A program made the position numbers and the translations under genes. Below the pieces are notes generated by a model that was given only the letters and a program-made list of their open reading frames with translations, was not told where the DNA came from and ran no database searches. Positions 1-10,524 of a stretch of DNA of 64,000 bases are shown here, piece by piece (within the stretch, counting starts at the first letter, position 1; every line of letters starts with the position of its first letter). The stretch is taken from contig NZ_CP010897.2 in the NCBI RefSeq assembly GCF_000934605.2, forward strand, positions 2,542,001 through 2,606,000. Direction: 5' to 3'. Source of the DNA: Pandoraea vervacti (GTDB taxonomy: Bacteria > Pseudomonadota > Gammaproteobacteria > Burkholderiales > Burkholderiaceae).

Positions 1-1558
<1,558 letters not shown>

Positions 1559-1679
1559 GACGGGGTTCTGGCTAGTGTGGCTGACGCGCCGCGCAACGTT
1601 CAGGGGAAGGCGGGCGCCAGAAAGACGGTAACGAAAGCGGGAGCAGAAACGATTGACGTCAAATAGGCAATCTGATGCA

Positions 1680-1696
1680 TAATATGGCGCATATTA
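1680..1696. promoter_or_regulatory. Inverted repeat TAATATG-GCG-CATATTA, candidate operator
   Basis: A perfect 7-bp inverted repeat with a 3-bp spacer in the divergent gap between the oxidoreductase (start 1558) and the regulator (start 1814). Its half-site core ATATG recurs in the two dyads upstream of fdsG, which suggests one regulator reads all of them. Binding is inference. Confidence 0.5.
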
Positions 1697-1769
1697 CAGG
1701 TCGCGCCTGTTTAAAAAAGAATGCCAGGAATCCTGTTGATTCGACGTTTTCAGGCATCTTATCAGGAAT

Positions 1770-1791
1770 TTGCATAGATTGATTTATGCAA
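1770..1791. promoter_or_regulatory. Inverted repeat TTGCATA-N8-TATGCAA
   Basis: A perfect 7-bp inverted repeat, spacer 8 bp, ending about 22 bp before the regulator start. It may be an autoregulatory site. A further CATATGA half-site follows at 1799-1805, next to the ribosome-binding site. Confidence 0.4.
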
Positions 1792-1813
1792 TGAATAGCA
1801 TATGAGGTGGGGC

Positions 1814-2887
1814 ATGAAGCGTATTTCCATCGCACCGCAGTTGCGCTTTCGCCGCGACGGCAACGAGCTTGCGCTCGACAAGGTGTTGTCGTTGCTCACC
1901 GAGGTACAGACACACGGCAATTTGCAGGCGGCCAGCCAGGCGCTGGGACAGTCGTACCGTGGCGCGTGGGGGCATATCAAGGAGGTGGAGTCGCTGATGG
2001 GCGCGCCGTTGCTGACGATGGCCCGCGGTCGCGGGGCGGTGCTCACGCCGCTTGCGCAGCGCTTGCTCTGGGGGCAGAAGCGTTTGCAGGCACGGCTCGG
2101 TCCGCTGCTGGAGACGATGGCCTCCGAGTTGCAGACCGAACTCGACGATCTGTTGCTCGAGCAAAGCGATCAGTTGCGGCTCTTTGCCAGTCACGGACTC
2201 GCGGTGGCGGCGCTGGTCGACTTTGCGGGGCGTGCGGGGCTGCCGGTCGACGTCAGCTATCGCGGCAGCATCGAGGCAATCGCTGCGCTGGCCAAGCACG
2301 AATGCGAGGTCGCGAGTTTTCACGTGCCGATCGGTGCGCTCGCCGAGCCCGTGCTCGACCACTACGTGCCGTTGCTCAAGGGCAAGGCATACCGTGTCGC
2401 CGATGTCGCCTCGCGCCGCCTTGGCTTGCTCGTGGCGCGCGGCAATCCGCTCGGTATTGCGTCGTTGGCCGACGTGCCACGTACCGGTGCGCGTTTTGCG
2501 AATCGTGAGCGAGGGTCGGGGACCCGCATCATCTTCGACTTGTTGCTCGCGCGTGACGGCATCGACCCGTCCACCGTGCCGGGGGCGGAGAACATCGAGT
2601 TCACGCATGCAGCCGTCGCGGCCTATATCGCCAGCGGTCGCGCCGACACCGGTCTTGCGATCGAAGCAGCGGCAAGTCAGTTCGGGCTCGACTTCATTCC
2701 GATGCTCACCGAGCGCTATTGCCTGATGTTCCCCGAAAGCGCCAGCGAATCGCCGCACTTGCGAGCGCTGTTGGAGATTCTTCAAAGCGAGGCATACCGC
2801 CAGGCCGTTCACGCCATTCCGGGCTACAGCGAAAGCGCCACCGGACGTGTGACCCCGTTATCGGAGGCGTTTCCGTCGCTAGGGTAA
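1814..2887 (+). CDS. LysR/ModE-type HTH regulator with periplasmic-binding-like effector domain
   Basis: About 357 residues. Residues 1-90 form a ModE/LysR-like winged helix-turn-helix (QAASQALGQSYRGAWGHIKE is the recognition region). Residues ~120-350 form a COG1910-type substrate-binding domain (RFANRERGSGTRIIFDLLL, IASGRADTGLAIEAAA). Such proteins sit beside molybdoenzyme or formate dehydrogenase genes in Burkholderiales and Cupriavidus (the position of fdsR), so formate- or molybdate-responsive control of the fds operon and of the divergent oxidoreductase is the likely job. The start at 1814 is chosen because GAGG at 1804-1807 lies 6 nt upstream; an in-frame ATG at 1802 has no such signal. 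The ligand cannot be told from sequence. Confidence 0.88.
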   Translation: MKRISIAPQLRFRRDGNELALDKVLSLLTEVQTHGNLQAASQALGQSYRGAWGHIKEVESLMGAPLLTMARGRGAVLTPLAQRLLWGQKRLQARLGPLLETMASELQTELDDLLLEQSDQLRLFASHGLAVAALVDFAGRAGLPVDVSYRGSIEAIAALAKHECEVASFHVPIGALAEPVLDHYVPLLKGKAYRVADVASRRLGLLVARGNPLGIASLADVPRTGARFANRERGSGTRIIFDLLLARDGIDPSTVPGAENIEFTHAAVAAYIASGRADTGLAIEAAASQFGLDFIPMLTERYCLMFPESASESPHLRALLEILQSEAYRQAVHAIPGYSESATGRVTPLSEAFPSLG

Positions 2888-2888
2888 T

Positions 2889-2912
2889 TTATATGTATTT
2901 ATTTGCATATGA
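2889..2912. promoter_or_regulatory. Inverted repeat TTATATG-N10-CATATGA, distal site before fdsG
   Basis: A near-perfect (6 of 7) inverted repeat with a 10-bp spacer just after the regulator stop. It has the same architecture as the dyad at 3088-3111, 199 bp downstream. The pair fits a two-site LysR-type arrangement for the fds promoter. Confidence 0.45.
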
Positions 2913-3087
2913 CGGGCGTGACGACGTTTCCCGCGATATCCGCTTGCTCGCCTCGCTCTGGGCCGAATTGCATGGCGCCGGGCGTTGAAAATCTCGGTTT
3001 GCGGCTATCGGTGTTTCCACGAGGCTTGTTGTAGCGCGGCGTTTGGACTAATGTCTGAGCACTGAGCCCCCAAAAGATGTGTCGTTA

Positions 3088-3111
3088 TCATATGCAACCA
3101 AGAACATATGA
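3088..3111. promoter_or_regulatory. Inverted repeat TCATATG-N10-CATATGA, proximal site before fdsG
   Basis: A perfect 7-bp inverted repeat with 10-bp spacer, ending 31 bp before the fdsG start codon. So close to the start it could overlap the promoter core or the transcript leader, making repression or promoter-proximal activation both possible. Confidence 0.5.
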
Positions 3112-3142
3112 GCCGCCATCTTGCCCCAGGAGACAATTCGAG

Positions 3143-3619
3143 ATGGTCCCCACACCTCATGCGACGCTCGCGCCGCTGCTGGCTCGCCACGCCGGCCGTG
3201 CGCACGAGTTGCTGCCGTTGCTGCACGCCTTGCAGGACAGCGAAGGCTATGTCGACCCCGCACACGTGCCTGCGATTGCTGCCGCACTGAACCTTTCCCG
3301 GGCCGAAGTGCACGGCGTCATCACCTTCTATCACCACTTCCGTAGCGCGCCGCCGCCTGCGACCGTCGTACAGGTGTGCCGGGCAGAGGCGTGTCGCAGC
3401 CGTGATGGCGAAGCGCTCGTCGCTCACGTGGAAGCTGCTACCGGCGCGCGTATCGACGGCGAGCCGTGCCAAGGCATTGGTGTCGAATCGGTCTACTGCC
3501 TTGGGCAGTGCGCGCTTTCCCCCGCCGTGACCATTAACGGCGAGTTGCACGCGCGGGTCAGTCCGACGCGGTTCGATGCATTGCTTGCTGCCACACGGGA
3601 GGAGGTCGCCCATGACTGA
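3143..3619 (+). CDS. fdsG: NAD-dependent formate dehydrogenase gamma subunit (NuoE-like)
   Basis: 158 residues, a thioredoxin-fold [2Fe-2S] protein homologous to NuoE of complex I. Cluster cysteines are visible as Cys79 and Cys84 (CRAEAC) and Cys119 and Cys123 (CLGQC). In the soluble FdsGBA enzyme it forms the diaphorase part with FdsB. Start at 3143 follows AGGAGA at 3129-3134; the upstream in-frame ATG at 3077 lacks a site and would add a non-conserved tail. The stop overlaps the fdsB start by 8 nt, indicating translational coupling. First gene of the operon. Confidence 0.95.
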   Translation: MVPTPHATLAPLLARHAGRAHELLPLLHALQDSEGYVDPAHVPAIAAALNLSRAEVHGVITFYHHFRSAPPPATVVQVCRAEACRSRDGEALVAHVEAATGARIDGEPCQGIGVESVYCLGQCALSPAVTINGELHARVSPTRFDALLAATREEVAHD

Positions 3620-5252
3620 GATCTCCGGGATGCGCGCGCACCGTGTTTACGTCCCGCGCGATTCGGCGGCGCTGGCGCTCGGCGCCGATCGGGTGGCTGC
3701 GGCAGTGGCGGCCGAGGCCGCCAAACGGGGTATTGCCGTCGACATCGTTCGCAACGGTTCGCGCGGCCTGTTCTGGCTGGAACCGCTGGTGGAAGTGCAG
3801 ACGCCGTCCGGTCGCATCGGCTACAGCAACGTGCAGGCGTCGCAGGTGGCGGCACTGTTCGACAGCGGTTGGCCCGCGAGGGCGATACAGGACGGTGAGC
3901 GCGAGATGGCGCCGGTCGACCCGCACGGAAGCTGGGAGGCGCCGATGCCCGATTGCGTCGGGCGGGTGGACGCGATTCCGTATCTGGCAAAGCAGCAACG
4001 CCTGACGTTTGCCCGAATCGGCGTGACCGATCCGCTGAGCCCGACGGATTACGAAGCGCATGGCGGTCTGGCCGGTTTGCGCGCCTGTCTCGCGCTCGAC
4101 GCGGAGGCCGCGTGCCAGACGGTGCTCGACTCGGGGCTTCGCGGGCGTGGCGGGGCGGCTTTCCCGGCGGGCATCAAATGGCGCACGGTCAGCCGTGCCG
4201 AGGCATCGCAGAAATATGTCGTGTGCAACGCGGACGAAGGGGACTCCGGCACGTTCGCCGATCGTCTCATCATGGAGAGCGACCCGTTCGTGCTGATCGA
4301 GGGCATGGTGATCGCGGCCTTGAGCGTGGGGGCGAGCGAAGGCATCGTCTACGTGCGCAGTGAGTATCCCCACGCCATTGCGATGCTGGAAGCGGCGATC
4401 GGGATCGCGCGTCGAGAAGGCTGGCTGGGCGCCGATGTGCTTGGATCCGGACGCTCCTGCGAACTGCGAGTGGCCAAAGCGGCAGGCGCTTACATTTGCG
4501 GCGAAGAGACCGCGTTGCTCGAGAGTCTGGAAGGCAAGCGCGGTGTGGTGCGCGCCAAGCCGCCGATTCCTGCCTTGTCGGGCCTGTTCGGCAAGCCGAC
4601 GCTCATCAACAACGTGATCACGCTCGCCAGCGTGCCGTACATCTTTGCCCATGGCGCCCAGGCGTATCGCGAGTTCGGCATGGGTCGCTCGCAAGGCACG
4701 CTGCCCGTGCAGCTCGCGGGCAACATCCGTCGCGGCGGACTCGTGGAGCTTGCCTTCGGTGTGACGCTGCGCACGCTGCTCGACGAGTTCGGCGGCGGGA
4801 CGGCGAGCGGGCGTCCTGCGAAAGCGATTCAGGTCGGTGGACCGCTTGGGGCCTATCTCCCGAGCGCGCAATGGGACTTGCCGATGGATTACGAGGCATA
4901 CGCCGCCGTGGGCGCCGTGGTAGGGCACGGCGGCGTGGTGGTGCACGACGACACGGCCGACATGGCCGGACTGGCGAGCTATGCCATGGAATTCTGCGCG
5001 CTGGAGTCGTGTGGCAAGTGCACGCCGTGCCGCATCGGGTCGACACGGGGTGTCGAAGTCATCGAGCGCATTCGGCGCGGCGACACGTCAACGCGTCAGG
5101 TGACGCTGTTGCACGACCTCTGCGACACGATGGTGTCCGGCTCGCTTTGCGCGATGGGCGGGATGACACCGTTTCCGGTGCGTTCTGCGCTCGAATACTT
5201 CCCGGCGGATTTCGGTTTGCCCGATGGCGCGAAACGCGCCGAAGCCGCCTGA
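3612..5252 (+). CDS. fdsB: NAD-dependent formate dehydrogenase beta subunit (NuoF-like)
   Basis: 546 residues, the NADH/FMN-binding subunit of soluble formate dehydrogenase; it passes electrons from the iron-sulfur chain through FMN to NAD+. The N-terminal ~120 residues form a thioredoxin-like extension. The FMN/NADH-binding core carries GLRGRGGAAFPAGIKW near residues 178-195 and GAYICGEETALLESL near 293. The N3-type [4Fe-4S] ligands are Cys467, Cys470, Cys473 (ESCGKCTPCRIG) and Cys513. Start at 3612 is preceded by GGAGGAGG and overlaps the fdsG stop. Length and domain order are normal. Confidence 0.96.
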   Translation: MTEISGMRAHRVYVPRDSAALALGADRVAAAVAAEAAKRGIAVDIVRNGSRGLFWLEPLVEVQTPSGRIGYSNVQASQVAALFDSGWPARAIQDGEREMAPVDPHGSWEAPMPDCVGRVDAIPYLAKQQRLTFARIGVTDPLSPTDYEAHGGLAGLRACLALDAEAACQTVLDSGLRGRGGAAFPAGIKWRTVSRAEASQKYVVCNADEGDSGTFADRLIMESDPFVLIEGMVIAALSVGASEGIVYVRSEYPHAIAMLEAAIGIARREGWLGADVLGSGRSCELRVAKAAGAYICGEETALLESLEGKRGVVRAKPPIPALSGLFGKPTLINNVITLASVPYIFAHGAQAYREFGMGRSQGTLPVQLAGNIRRGGLVELAFGVTLRTLLDEFGGGTASGRPAKAIQVGGPLGAYLPSAQWDLPMDYEAYAAVGAVVGHGGVVVHDDTADMAGLASYAMEFCALESCGKCTPCRIGSTRGVEVIERIRRGDTSTRQVTLLHDLCDTMVSGSLCAMGGMTPFPVRSALEYFPADFGLPDGAKRAEAA

Positions 5253-5307
5253 CATTTGACATTCGACGTTGGCGCACCCGACAGAACAGAACGCCAGGAG
5301 GACGCAC

Positions 5308-8193
5308 ATGATCCATCCGAATTCACAGGTTTGCCCGGGCCACGGTCCGGACATGGGCACGCCGCTGCGCACGAGCGAAGTCGACGTCACGCTCGAGATC
5401 GACGGCCAGACCGTCACGGTGCCGGCCGGCACGTCGATCATGCGCGCTGCGGCGGGCCACGACGTCAATATTCCCAAGCTGTGCGCCACGGACTCGCTCG
5501 AACCTTTCGGTTCATGCCGCCTGTGTCTGGTCGAGATCGAAGGGCGGCGCGGCTTTCCGGCCTCCTGCACGACGCCGGTCGAGCCCGGGATGAAGGTCCG
5601 CACGCAGTCGCCGAAGTTGCAGGATCTTCGTCGCAACGTGATGGAACTGTACATTTCGGATCACCCGCTCGATTGCCTGACGTGCGCCGCCAACGGCGAC
5701 TGCGAGTTGCAGGATATGGCGGGTGTGACAGGCTTGCGCGAGGTCCGATACGGCTTCGAGGGCGACAATCATCTGCACAGCGCCAAGGACGAATCGAACC
5801 CGTACTTTACCTACGACCCCTCGAAATGCATCGTCTGTAATCGCTGCGTGCGCGCATGCGAGGAGACGCAGGGCACCTTCGCGCTGACGATTTCCGGTCG
5901 CGGCTTCGAGGCACGGGTGTCGGCCGGGCAGGATCAGCCGTTCATGGACTCGGAGTGTGTGTCATGCGGCGCGTGCGTTGCGGCATGCCCGACGGCGACG
6001 TTGCAGGAGAAGAGCGTCATCGAGATGGGCCAGCCCGAGCACGCCGTGGTGACGACGTGCGCGTATTGTGGCGTCGGTTGCGCGTTCAAGGCGGAGATGA
6101 AGGGCGGCGAAGTGGTGCGCATGACGCCGTACAAGGACGGTCTCGCCAACGAAGGCCATGCGTGCGTGAAGGGGCGCTTCGCCTGGGGCTACGCCACGCA
6201 CAAGGAGCGCATTACCAAGCCGATGATCCGACGCAAGATCACCGACCCCTGGCGGGAGGTGTCGTGGGACGAGGCGCTGGACTACGCCGCGTCGGAGTTC
6301 CGGCGTCTTCAGGCGAAGTACGGTGTGGACGCGATCGGTGGCATTACCTCGTCGCGCTGCACGAACGAAGAGACCTATCTCGTGCAGAAGCTGGTGCGTG
6401 CGGCGTTCGGCAACAACAACGTCGACACCTGCGCGCGCGTTTGCCATTCGCCGACCGGCTATGGGCTCAAGCAGACGCTTGGCGAGTCCGCGGGCACGCA
6501 GACGTTCAAGTCCATCGAGCATGCCGACGTCATTTTGGTGATGGGCGCCAACCCGTCGGACGGGCATCCCGTTTTCGCCTCGCGCCTGAAGCGGCGTGTG
6601 CGCGAAGGGGCGAAGCTCATCGTGATCGATCCGCGCCGCATCGATATCGTCGACGGGCCGCATATCAAGGCGGCATTCCATTTGCCGTTACGTCCCGGCA
6701 CGAACGTGGCGATGGTCAACGCGCTGGCGCACGTGATCGTGACCGAAGGGCTGCTGGCCGAGTCGTTCATCGCCGAGCGATGTGAGGACCGCGCGTTCGC
6801 CCAGTGGCGCGACTTCGTGGCGCTGCCCGAAAATTCGCCCGAAGCGGTGTCCGTCGTCACCGGTGTGCCTGCGGACCAGATCCGGGGTGCTGCGCGCCTG
6901 TACGCCACGGGCGGCAATGCGGCGATCTATTACGGTCTTGGCGTGACCGAGCACGCGCAGGGCTCGACCACGGTGATGGGCATTGCGAACCTGGCGATGG
7001 CCACCGGCAACGTGGGCCGGGAGGGCGTGGGTGTGAACCCGCTGCGCGGACAGAACAACGTGCAGGGATCGTGCGACATGGGCTCGTTCCCGCACGAGCT
7101 GCCGGGCTATCGCCACGTGTCCGATACGCTGGTGCGCGAGGAATTCGAGGCTGCGTGGGGTGTGACGCTTCAGGCCGAACCGGGGTTGCGCATTCCGAAC
7201 ATGTTCGATGCGGCGATTCACGGCAGCTTCAAGGGGCTCTACTGCCAGGGCGAGGACATCGTGCAGTCCGACCCGAACACCCAGCACGTGGCTGCGGCCA
7301 TGGAGGCGATGGAGTGTATCGTCGTGCAGGACATCTTCCTGAACGAGACGGCCAAGTATGCCCACGTGCTGTTGCCGGGCACGACGTTCCTCGAGAAGGA
7401 CGGCACCTTTACCAACGCCGAGCGACGCATTTCGCGCGTGCGTCGTGTGATGGCGCCGCTGCCGGGCATGGCGGACTGGGAAGTGACGATCGCCCTCGCG
7501 AAGCGCCTGGGGTATGAGATGCCGTACACGCATCCGTCACAGATCATGGATGAAATCGCGCGCCTGACGCCGACCTTCCGGGGCGTGAGCTACCGGCGTC
7601 TGGACGAGGTGGGCAGTCTGCAATGGCCCTGCAACGACGACGCGCCGCAAGGCACGCCGATCATGCATGTCGACGCGTTCGTGCGCGGTAAGGGGCGCTT
7701 CATCATCACCCGTTACGTGCCGACGGACGAGAAGGTGACGCCGCGCTATCCGCTGCTGCTCACCACGGGACGGATCCTCTCGCAATACAATGTCGGAGCG
7801 CAGACGCGCAGAACGCACAACGTTCACTGGCATGACGAGGACCGGCTGGAGATTCATCCGCACGACGCGCAGGAGCGGGGCATCAAGAACGACGATTGGG
7901 TCGGCATCCGCAGCCGCGCCGGCGAGACTGTGCTGCGCGCCGTGATCAGCGAGCGTATGCAACCGGGCGTGGTGTACACGACGTTCCATTTCCCGGAATC
8001 CGGGGCGAACGTCATTACGACGGATAACTCGGACTGGGCGACGAACTGCCCGGAATACAAGGTGACGGCGGTGCAGGTGTTGCCGGTGGCGCAGCCCTCG
8101 GCCTGGCAGGACAAGTATTCGAAATTCAACCGCACGCAGCTCGAATTGCTCGATGCGGCCCGCAACCCTGCCGAACCGGTGCCGGCGAAGTAG
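5308..8193 (+). CDS. fdsA: NAD-dependent formate dehydrogenase alpha subunit (Mo-bis-MGD catalytic subunit)
   Basis: 961 residues. It oxidises formate to CO2 at a bis-MGD molybdenum centre. Domains in order: N-terminal [2Fe-2S] ferredoxin domain (residues ~20-95), a His/Cys-ligated NuoG-like cluster (HPLDCLTCAANGDCELQ), two ferredoxin motifs (CIVCNRCVRAC and CVSCGACVAACP), a catalytic-domain [4Fe-4S] cluster (CAYCGVGC), then the molybdopterin domain. The Mo ligand is Cys379 in RVCHSPTGYG, so this is a cysteine, not selenocysteine, enzyme. No Tat signal, so cytoplasmic. Start at 5308 follows AGGAGG at 5296-5301. Confidence 0.97.
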   Translation: MIHPNSQVCPGHGPDMGTPLRTSEVDVTLEIDGQTVTVPAGTSIMRAAAGHDVNIPKLCATDSLEPFGSCRLCLVEIEGRRGFPASCTTPVEPGMKVRTQSPKLQDLRRNVMELYISDHPLDCLTCAANGDCELQDMAGVTGLREVRYGFEGDNHLHSAKDESNPYFTYDPSKCIVCNRCVRACEETQGTFALTISGRGFEARVSAGQDQPFMDSECVSCGACVAACPTATLQEKSVIEMGQPEHAVVTTCAYCGVGCAFKAEMKGGEVVRMTPYKDGLANEGHACVKGRFAWGYATHKERITKPMIRRKITDPWREVSWDEALDYAASEFRRLQAKYGVDAIGGITSSRCTNEETYLVQKLVRAAFGNNNVDTCARVCHSPTGYGLKQTLGESAGTQTFKSIEHADVILVMGANPSDGHPVFASRLKRRVREGAKLIVIDPRRIDIVDGPHIKAAFHLPLRPGTNVAMVNALAHVIVTEGLLAESFIAERCEDRAFAQWRDFVALPENSPEAVSVVTGVPADQIRGAARLYATGGNAAIYYGLGVTEHAQGSTTVMGIANLAMATGNVGREGVGVNPLRGQNNVQGSCDMGSFPHELPGYRHVSDTLVREEFEAAWGVTLQAEPGLRIPNMFDAAIHGSFKGLYCQGEDIVQSDPNTQHVAAAMEAMECIVVQDIFLNETAKYAHVLLPGTTFLEKDGTFTNAERRISRVRRVMAPLPGMADWEVTIALAKRLGYEMPYTHPSQIMDEIARLTPTFRGVSYRRLDEVGSLQWPCNDDAPQGTPIMHVDAFVRGKGRFIITRYVPTDEKVTPRYPLLLTTGRILSQYNVGAQTRRTHNVHWHDEDRLEIHPHDAQERGIKNDDWVGIRSRAGETVLRAVISERMQPGVVYTTFHFPESGANVITTDNSDWATNCPEYKVTAVQVLPVAQPSAWQDKYSKFNRTQLELLDAARNPAEPVPAK

Positions 8194-8234
8194 GGGGAGC
8201 GAACCCTGGAATGAAGTGGAGTCAGCGTTAACCG

Positions 8235-9158
8235 ATGTCCAACCCCTTGCTTGATACGGCAGATACGTCAAAGGTGAGCGATGCCGTCGGTGCGCCCGAC
8301 GACGGCGTCGTCGCCCCTGTGTGCGACGTGGCGCCCGCCGCCATCGATCCCGAGAGTCTGTCGCCGCATGCGACGTTCGCCGTCCGGCGATTTCGTCACG
8401 GCGGGTGGCAGCAGGCGAGTGATGCGCTCGCCGAAGAAGTGCCCGTCGCGCTGGAATTCAATGGCATTTCGCACGTCGTGATGCTCGCGACGCCCGCCGA
8501 TATCGAAGATTTTGCGCTGGGGTTCGCGCTGTCCGAAGGCATTCTGAACGACAGGCGCGAATGCTATGGCATCGACGTCTCGGCGACTTCGCTGGGTATT
8601 ACCGCGCACCTCGAGATCTCGTCGCGGGCATTCGCGGGGCTCAAGGAGCGGCGTCGCAACCTCACCGGGCGCACTGGCTGCGGGTTATGCGGCACGGAGA
8701 GTCTGGATCAGGTCCTGCGTCCCTTGCCGTCGGCCGGCGAGCCGCTGCGCGTCACGCACGTGGCGCTGGCGGCCGCGCATGCCGGTTTGGCGTCGCATCA
8801 ACCGCTCAATGGTGTTACGGGCGCCGTGCACGGCGCCGCCTGGTGCTCGCCGTCAGGCGAGATTCTGGTGCTGCGTGAGGACGTCGGCCGCCATAACGCA
8901 CTGGACAAGCTCATCGGCGCACTCGCGCGCGACGGGCAGGCGTTCGATCGAGGTTTCGTGCTGATGACGAGTCGCGCGAGCGTCGAAATCGTGCAAAAAG
9001 CCGCGCAGGTCGGTATCCCGATGGTCGCCGCCGTGTCTGCGGCGACGGCGTTGGCGGTGCGTACGGCCCAGGCGGCAGGCGTGGCGCTGGTGGGTTTCGT
9101 GCGCGGCGAACAATGTGTCATTTACGCCGGCGGGGCGGCGCTCGACGAGCGCGCCTGA
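8235..9158 (+). CDS. fdhD: Formate dehydrogenase accessory sulfurtransferase FdhD
   Basis: 307 residues. FdhD-family proteins pass sulfur from a cysteine desulfurase to the molybdenum cofactor, giving active formate dehydrogenase. The conserved GCGLCG motif is present with Cys149 and Cys152, followed by the REDVGRHNALDKLIG signature. The C-terminal half matches the cofactor-binding part of the family. The first ~45 residues form a low-complexity extension not expected in short homologues. It lies 41 bp after fdsA, in the position called fdsC in related operons. Confidence 0.95.
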   Translation: MSNPLLDTADTSKVSDAVGAPDDGVVAPVCDVAPAAIDPESLSPHATFAVRRFRHGGWQQASDALAEEVPVALEFNGISHVVMLATPADIEDFALGFALSEGILNDRRECYGIDVSATSLGITAHLEISSRAFAGLKERRRNLTGRTGCGLCGTESLDQVLRPLPSAGEPLRVTHVALAAAHAGLASHQPLNGVTGAVHGAAWCSPSGEILVLREDVGRHNALDKLIGALARDGQAFDRGFVLMTSRASVEIVQKAAQVGIPMVAAVSAATALAVRTAQAAGVALVGFVRGEQCVIYAGGAALDERA

Positions 9159-9191
9159 TGCCCAACTCTATGAAGCAGCAGGAGATGCTCG

Positions 9192-9425
9192 ATGGACGGT
9201 AACAATCTCTTGCGGATGGCGAATCGCATCGCGGACTTCTTCGAATCGTTGCCCGATCGTGAGGAAGCGCTCGGCGAGGTCGCCGCTCATCTTCACAAGT
9301 TCTGGGACCCGCGCATGCGCACCCAGATCCTCTCCCTCGTCGGCACGCCAGCGGCAGACGACATGCACGCCCTGGTGCGCGAAGCGCTCGAACGCCATCG
9401 CGGGAGGCTCACCCCGGCAGGCTGA
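9192..9425 (+). CDS. fdsD: Formate dehydrogenase delta subunit
   Basis: 77 residues, the small accessory subunit that ends fdsGBACD operons. NLLRMANRIADFFESLPDREEA and the tail KFWDPRMRTQILSLV are typical of the family. Its role is in assembly or stability of the complex; no cofactor residues are expected. AGGAG precedes the start by about 8 nt and the gene lies 33 bp after fdhD. Confidence 0.93.
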   Translation: MDGNNLLRMANRIADFFESLPDREEALGEVAAHLHKFWDPRMRTQILSLVGTPAADDMHALVREALERHRGRLTPAG

Positions 9426-9530
9426 GCGTGCCTGAGAGCCCCGAACTTCACCCACTGCACTTGTCACGTCAGGTCTGCGGAACCCCCGGTTTCGGGCGAA
9501 GGTACGCTGCTCGCGGTATAGTAGGGGTGA

Positions 9531-9824
<294 letters not shown>

Positions 9825-9870
9825 CGTTGGCCGGGCGATGCCGGTAAATCGTGCTGCGGTGCTTTCAAAA

Positions 9871-9907
9871 TTCGCTCGCGGCCCCGTCCGGCGGGGCCGC
9901 GAGCGAA
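9871..9907. terminator. Strong 15-bp GC hairpin, possible terminator
   Basis: A perfect 15-bp inverted repeat (TTCGCTCGCGGCCCC and its complement) around a 7-nt loop, 47 bp after the small acidic gene. On the plus strand it is followed by A residues, while on the minus strand TTTT follows the stem. As a classic intrinsic terminator it therefore fits minus-strand transcription better, though it will block readthrough either way. Confidence 0.6.
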
Positions 9908-10007
9908 AAATAAATGTCCAGTCTGACGCGGGTTTGCCGCCCGGACAGGTCGAATTCGTGGCAAAATGCCGCGCCTGACTCTCTCAGGCTGGGACTGTAG
10001 GAAATAA

Positions 10008-10391
10008 ATGGCGGCAGGTACGGTAAAAAAAGTTCGACGCTACGCGCTGGAAACCATCGACGTGATGGGGCAGAGCGGGCTTGGCGTCGTCGAGCGCCCC
10101 GACGGGCGTTTCGTCATGTATCCGGAGTATTGGACGCAGACGCAGGCGCTCAGCCAGAAAATGCGCACGCTTTACCGCCGTAACTGCCAGCTCGAGTACC
10201 AATTGGCCAAGCTCACGCGTGAACTCGATCGACTTCGCAGCGTGGTCGACACGCCGCGTCCGGCCGGCAACCCCCAGGCGTCGCTGCCCGGCACCGATGT
10301 GCCGCAGCCCGAACCCAAGCGCGAACGCAAGTCCACCTCGACATCCGCTGCCCCCGATTTGCCGCCACGACGACGTAAACGTGCCGCCTGA
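10008..10391 (+). CDS. Conserved hypothetical protein, coiled-coil middle and basic tail
   Basis: 127 residues. Residues ~1-45 are compact (ALETIDVMGQSGLGVVERPDG). Residues ~46-80 form an amphipathic, probably coiled-coil helix (QALSQKMRTLYRRNCQLEYQ and following). The tail is Pro-, Ser- and Lys/Arg-rich and ends PPRRRKRAA. No signal peptide or membrane segment. The basic tail suggests nucleic-acid contact, but this is only inference. TAGGA precedes the ATG by about 8 nt. Family not recognised. Confidence 0.6.
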   Translation: MAAGTVKKVRRYALETIDVMGQSGLGVVERPDGRFVMYPEYWTQTQALSQKMRTLYRRNCQLEYQLAKLTRELDRLRSVVDTPRPAGNPQASLPGTDVPQPEPKRERKSTSTSAAPDLPPRRRKRAA

Positions 10392-10524
10392 GCCTAACCG
10401 CCGCAACGGCCGCAGCCCCCGTTTTCGATGTCACCGCTGCTCGCAAGGCAAGTCTTTCAGGTCTACCCGGTAATACCAGCGAATCCCCCCATTAGCCAGC
10501 CTTCTGCCCGCTTCGCCGACCATC

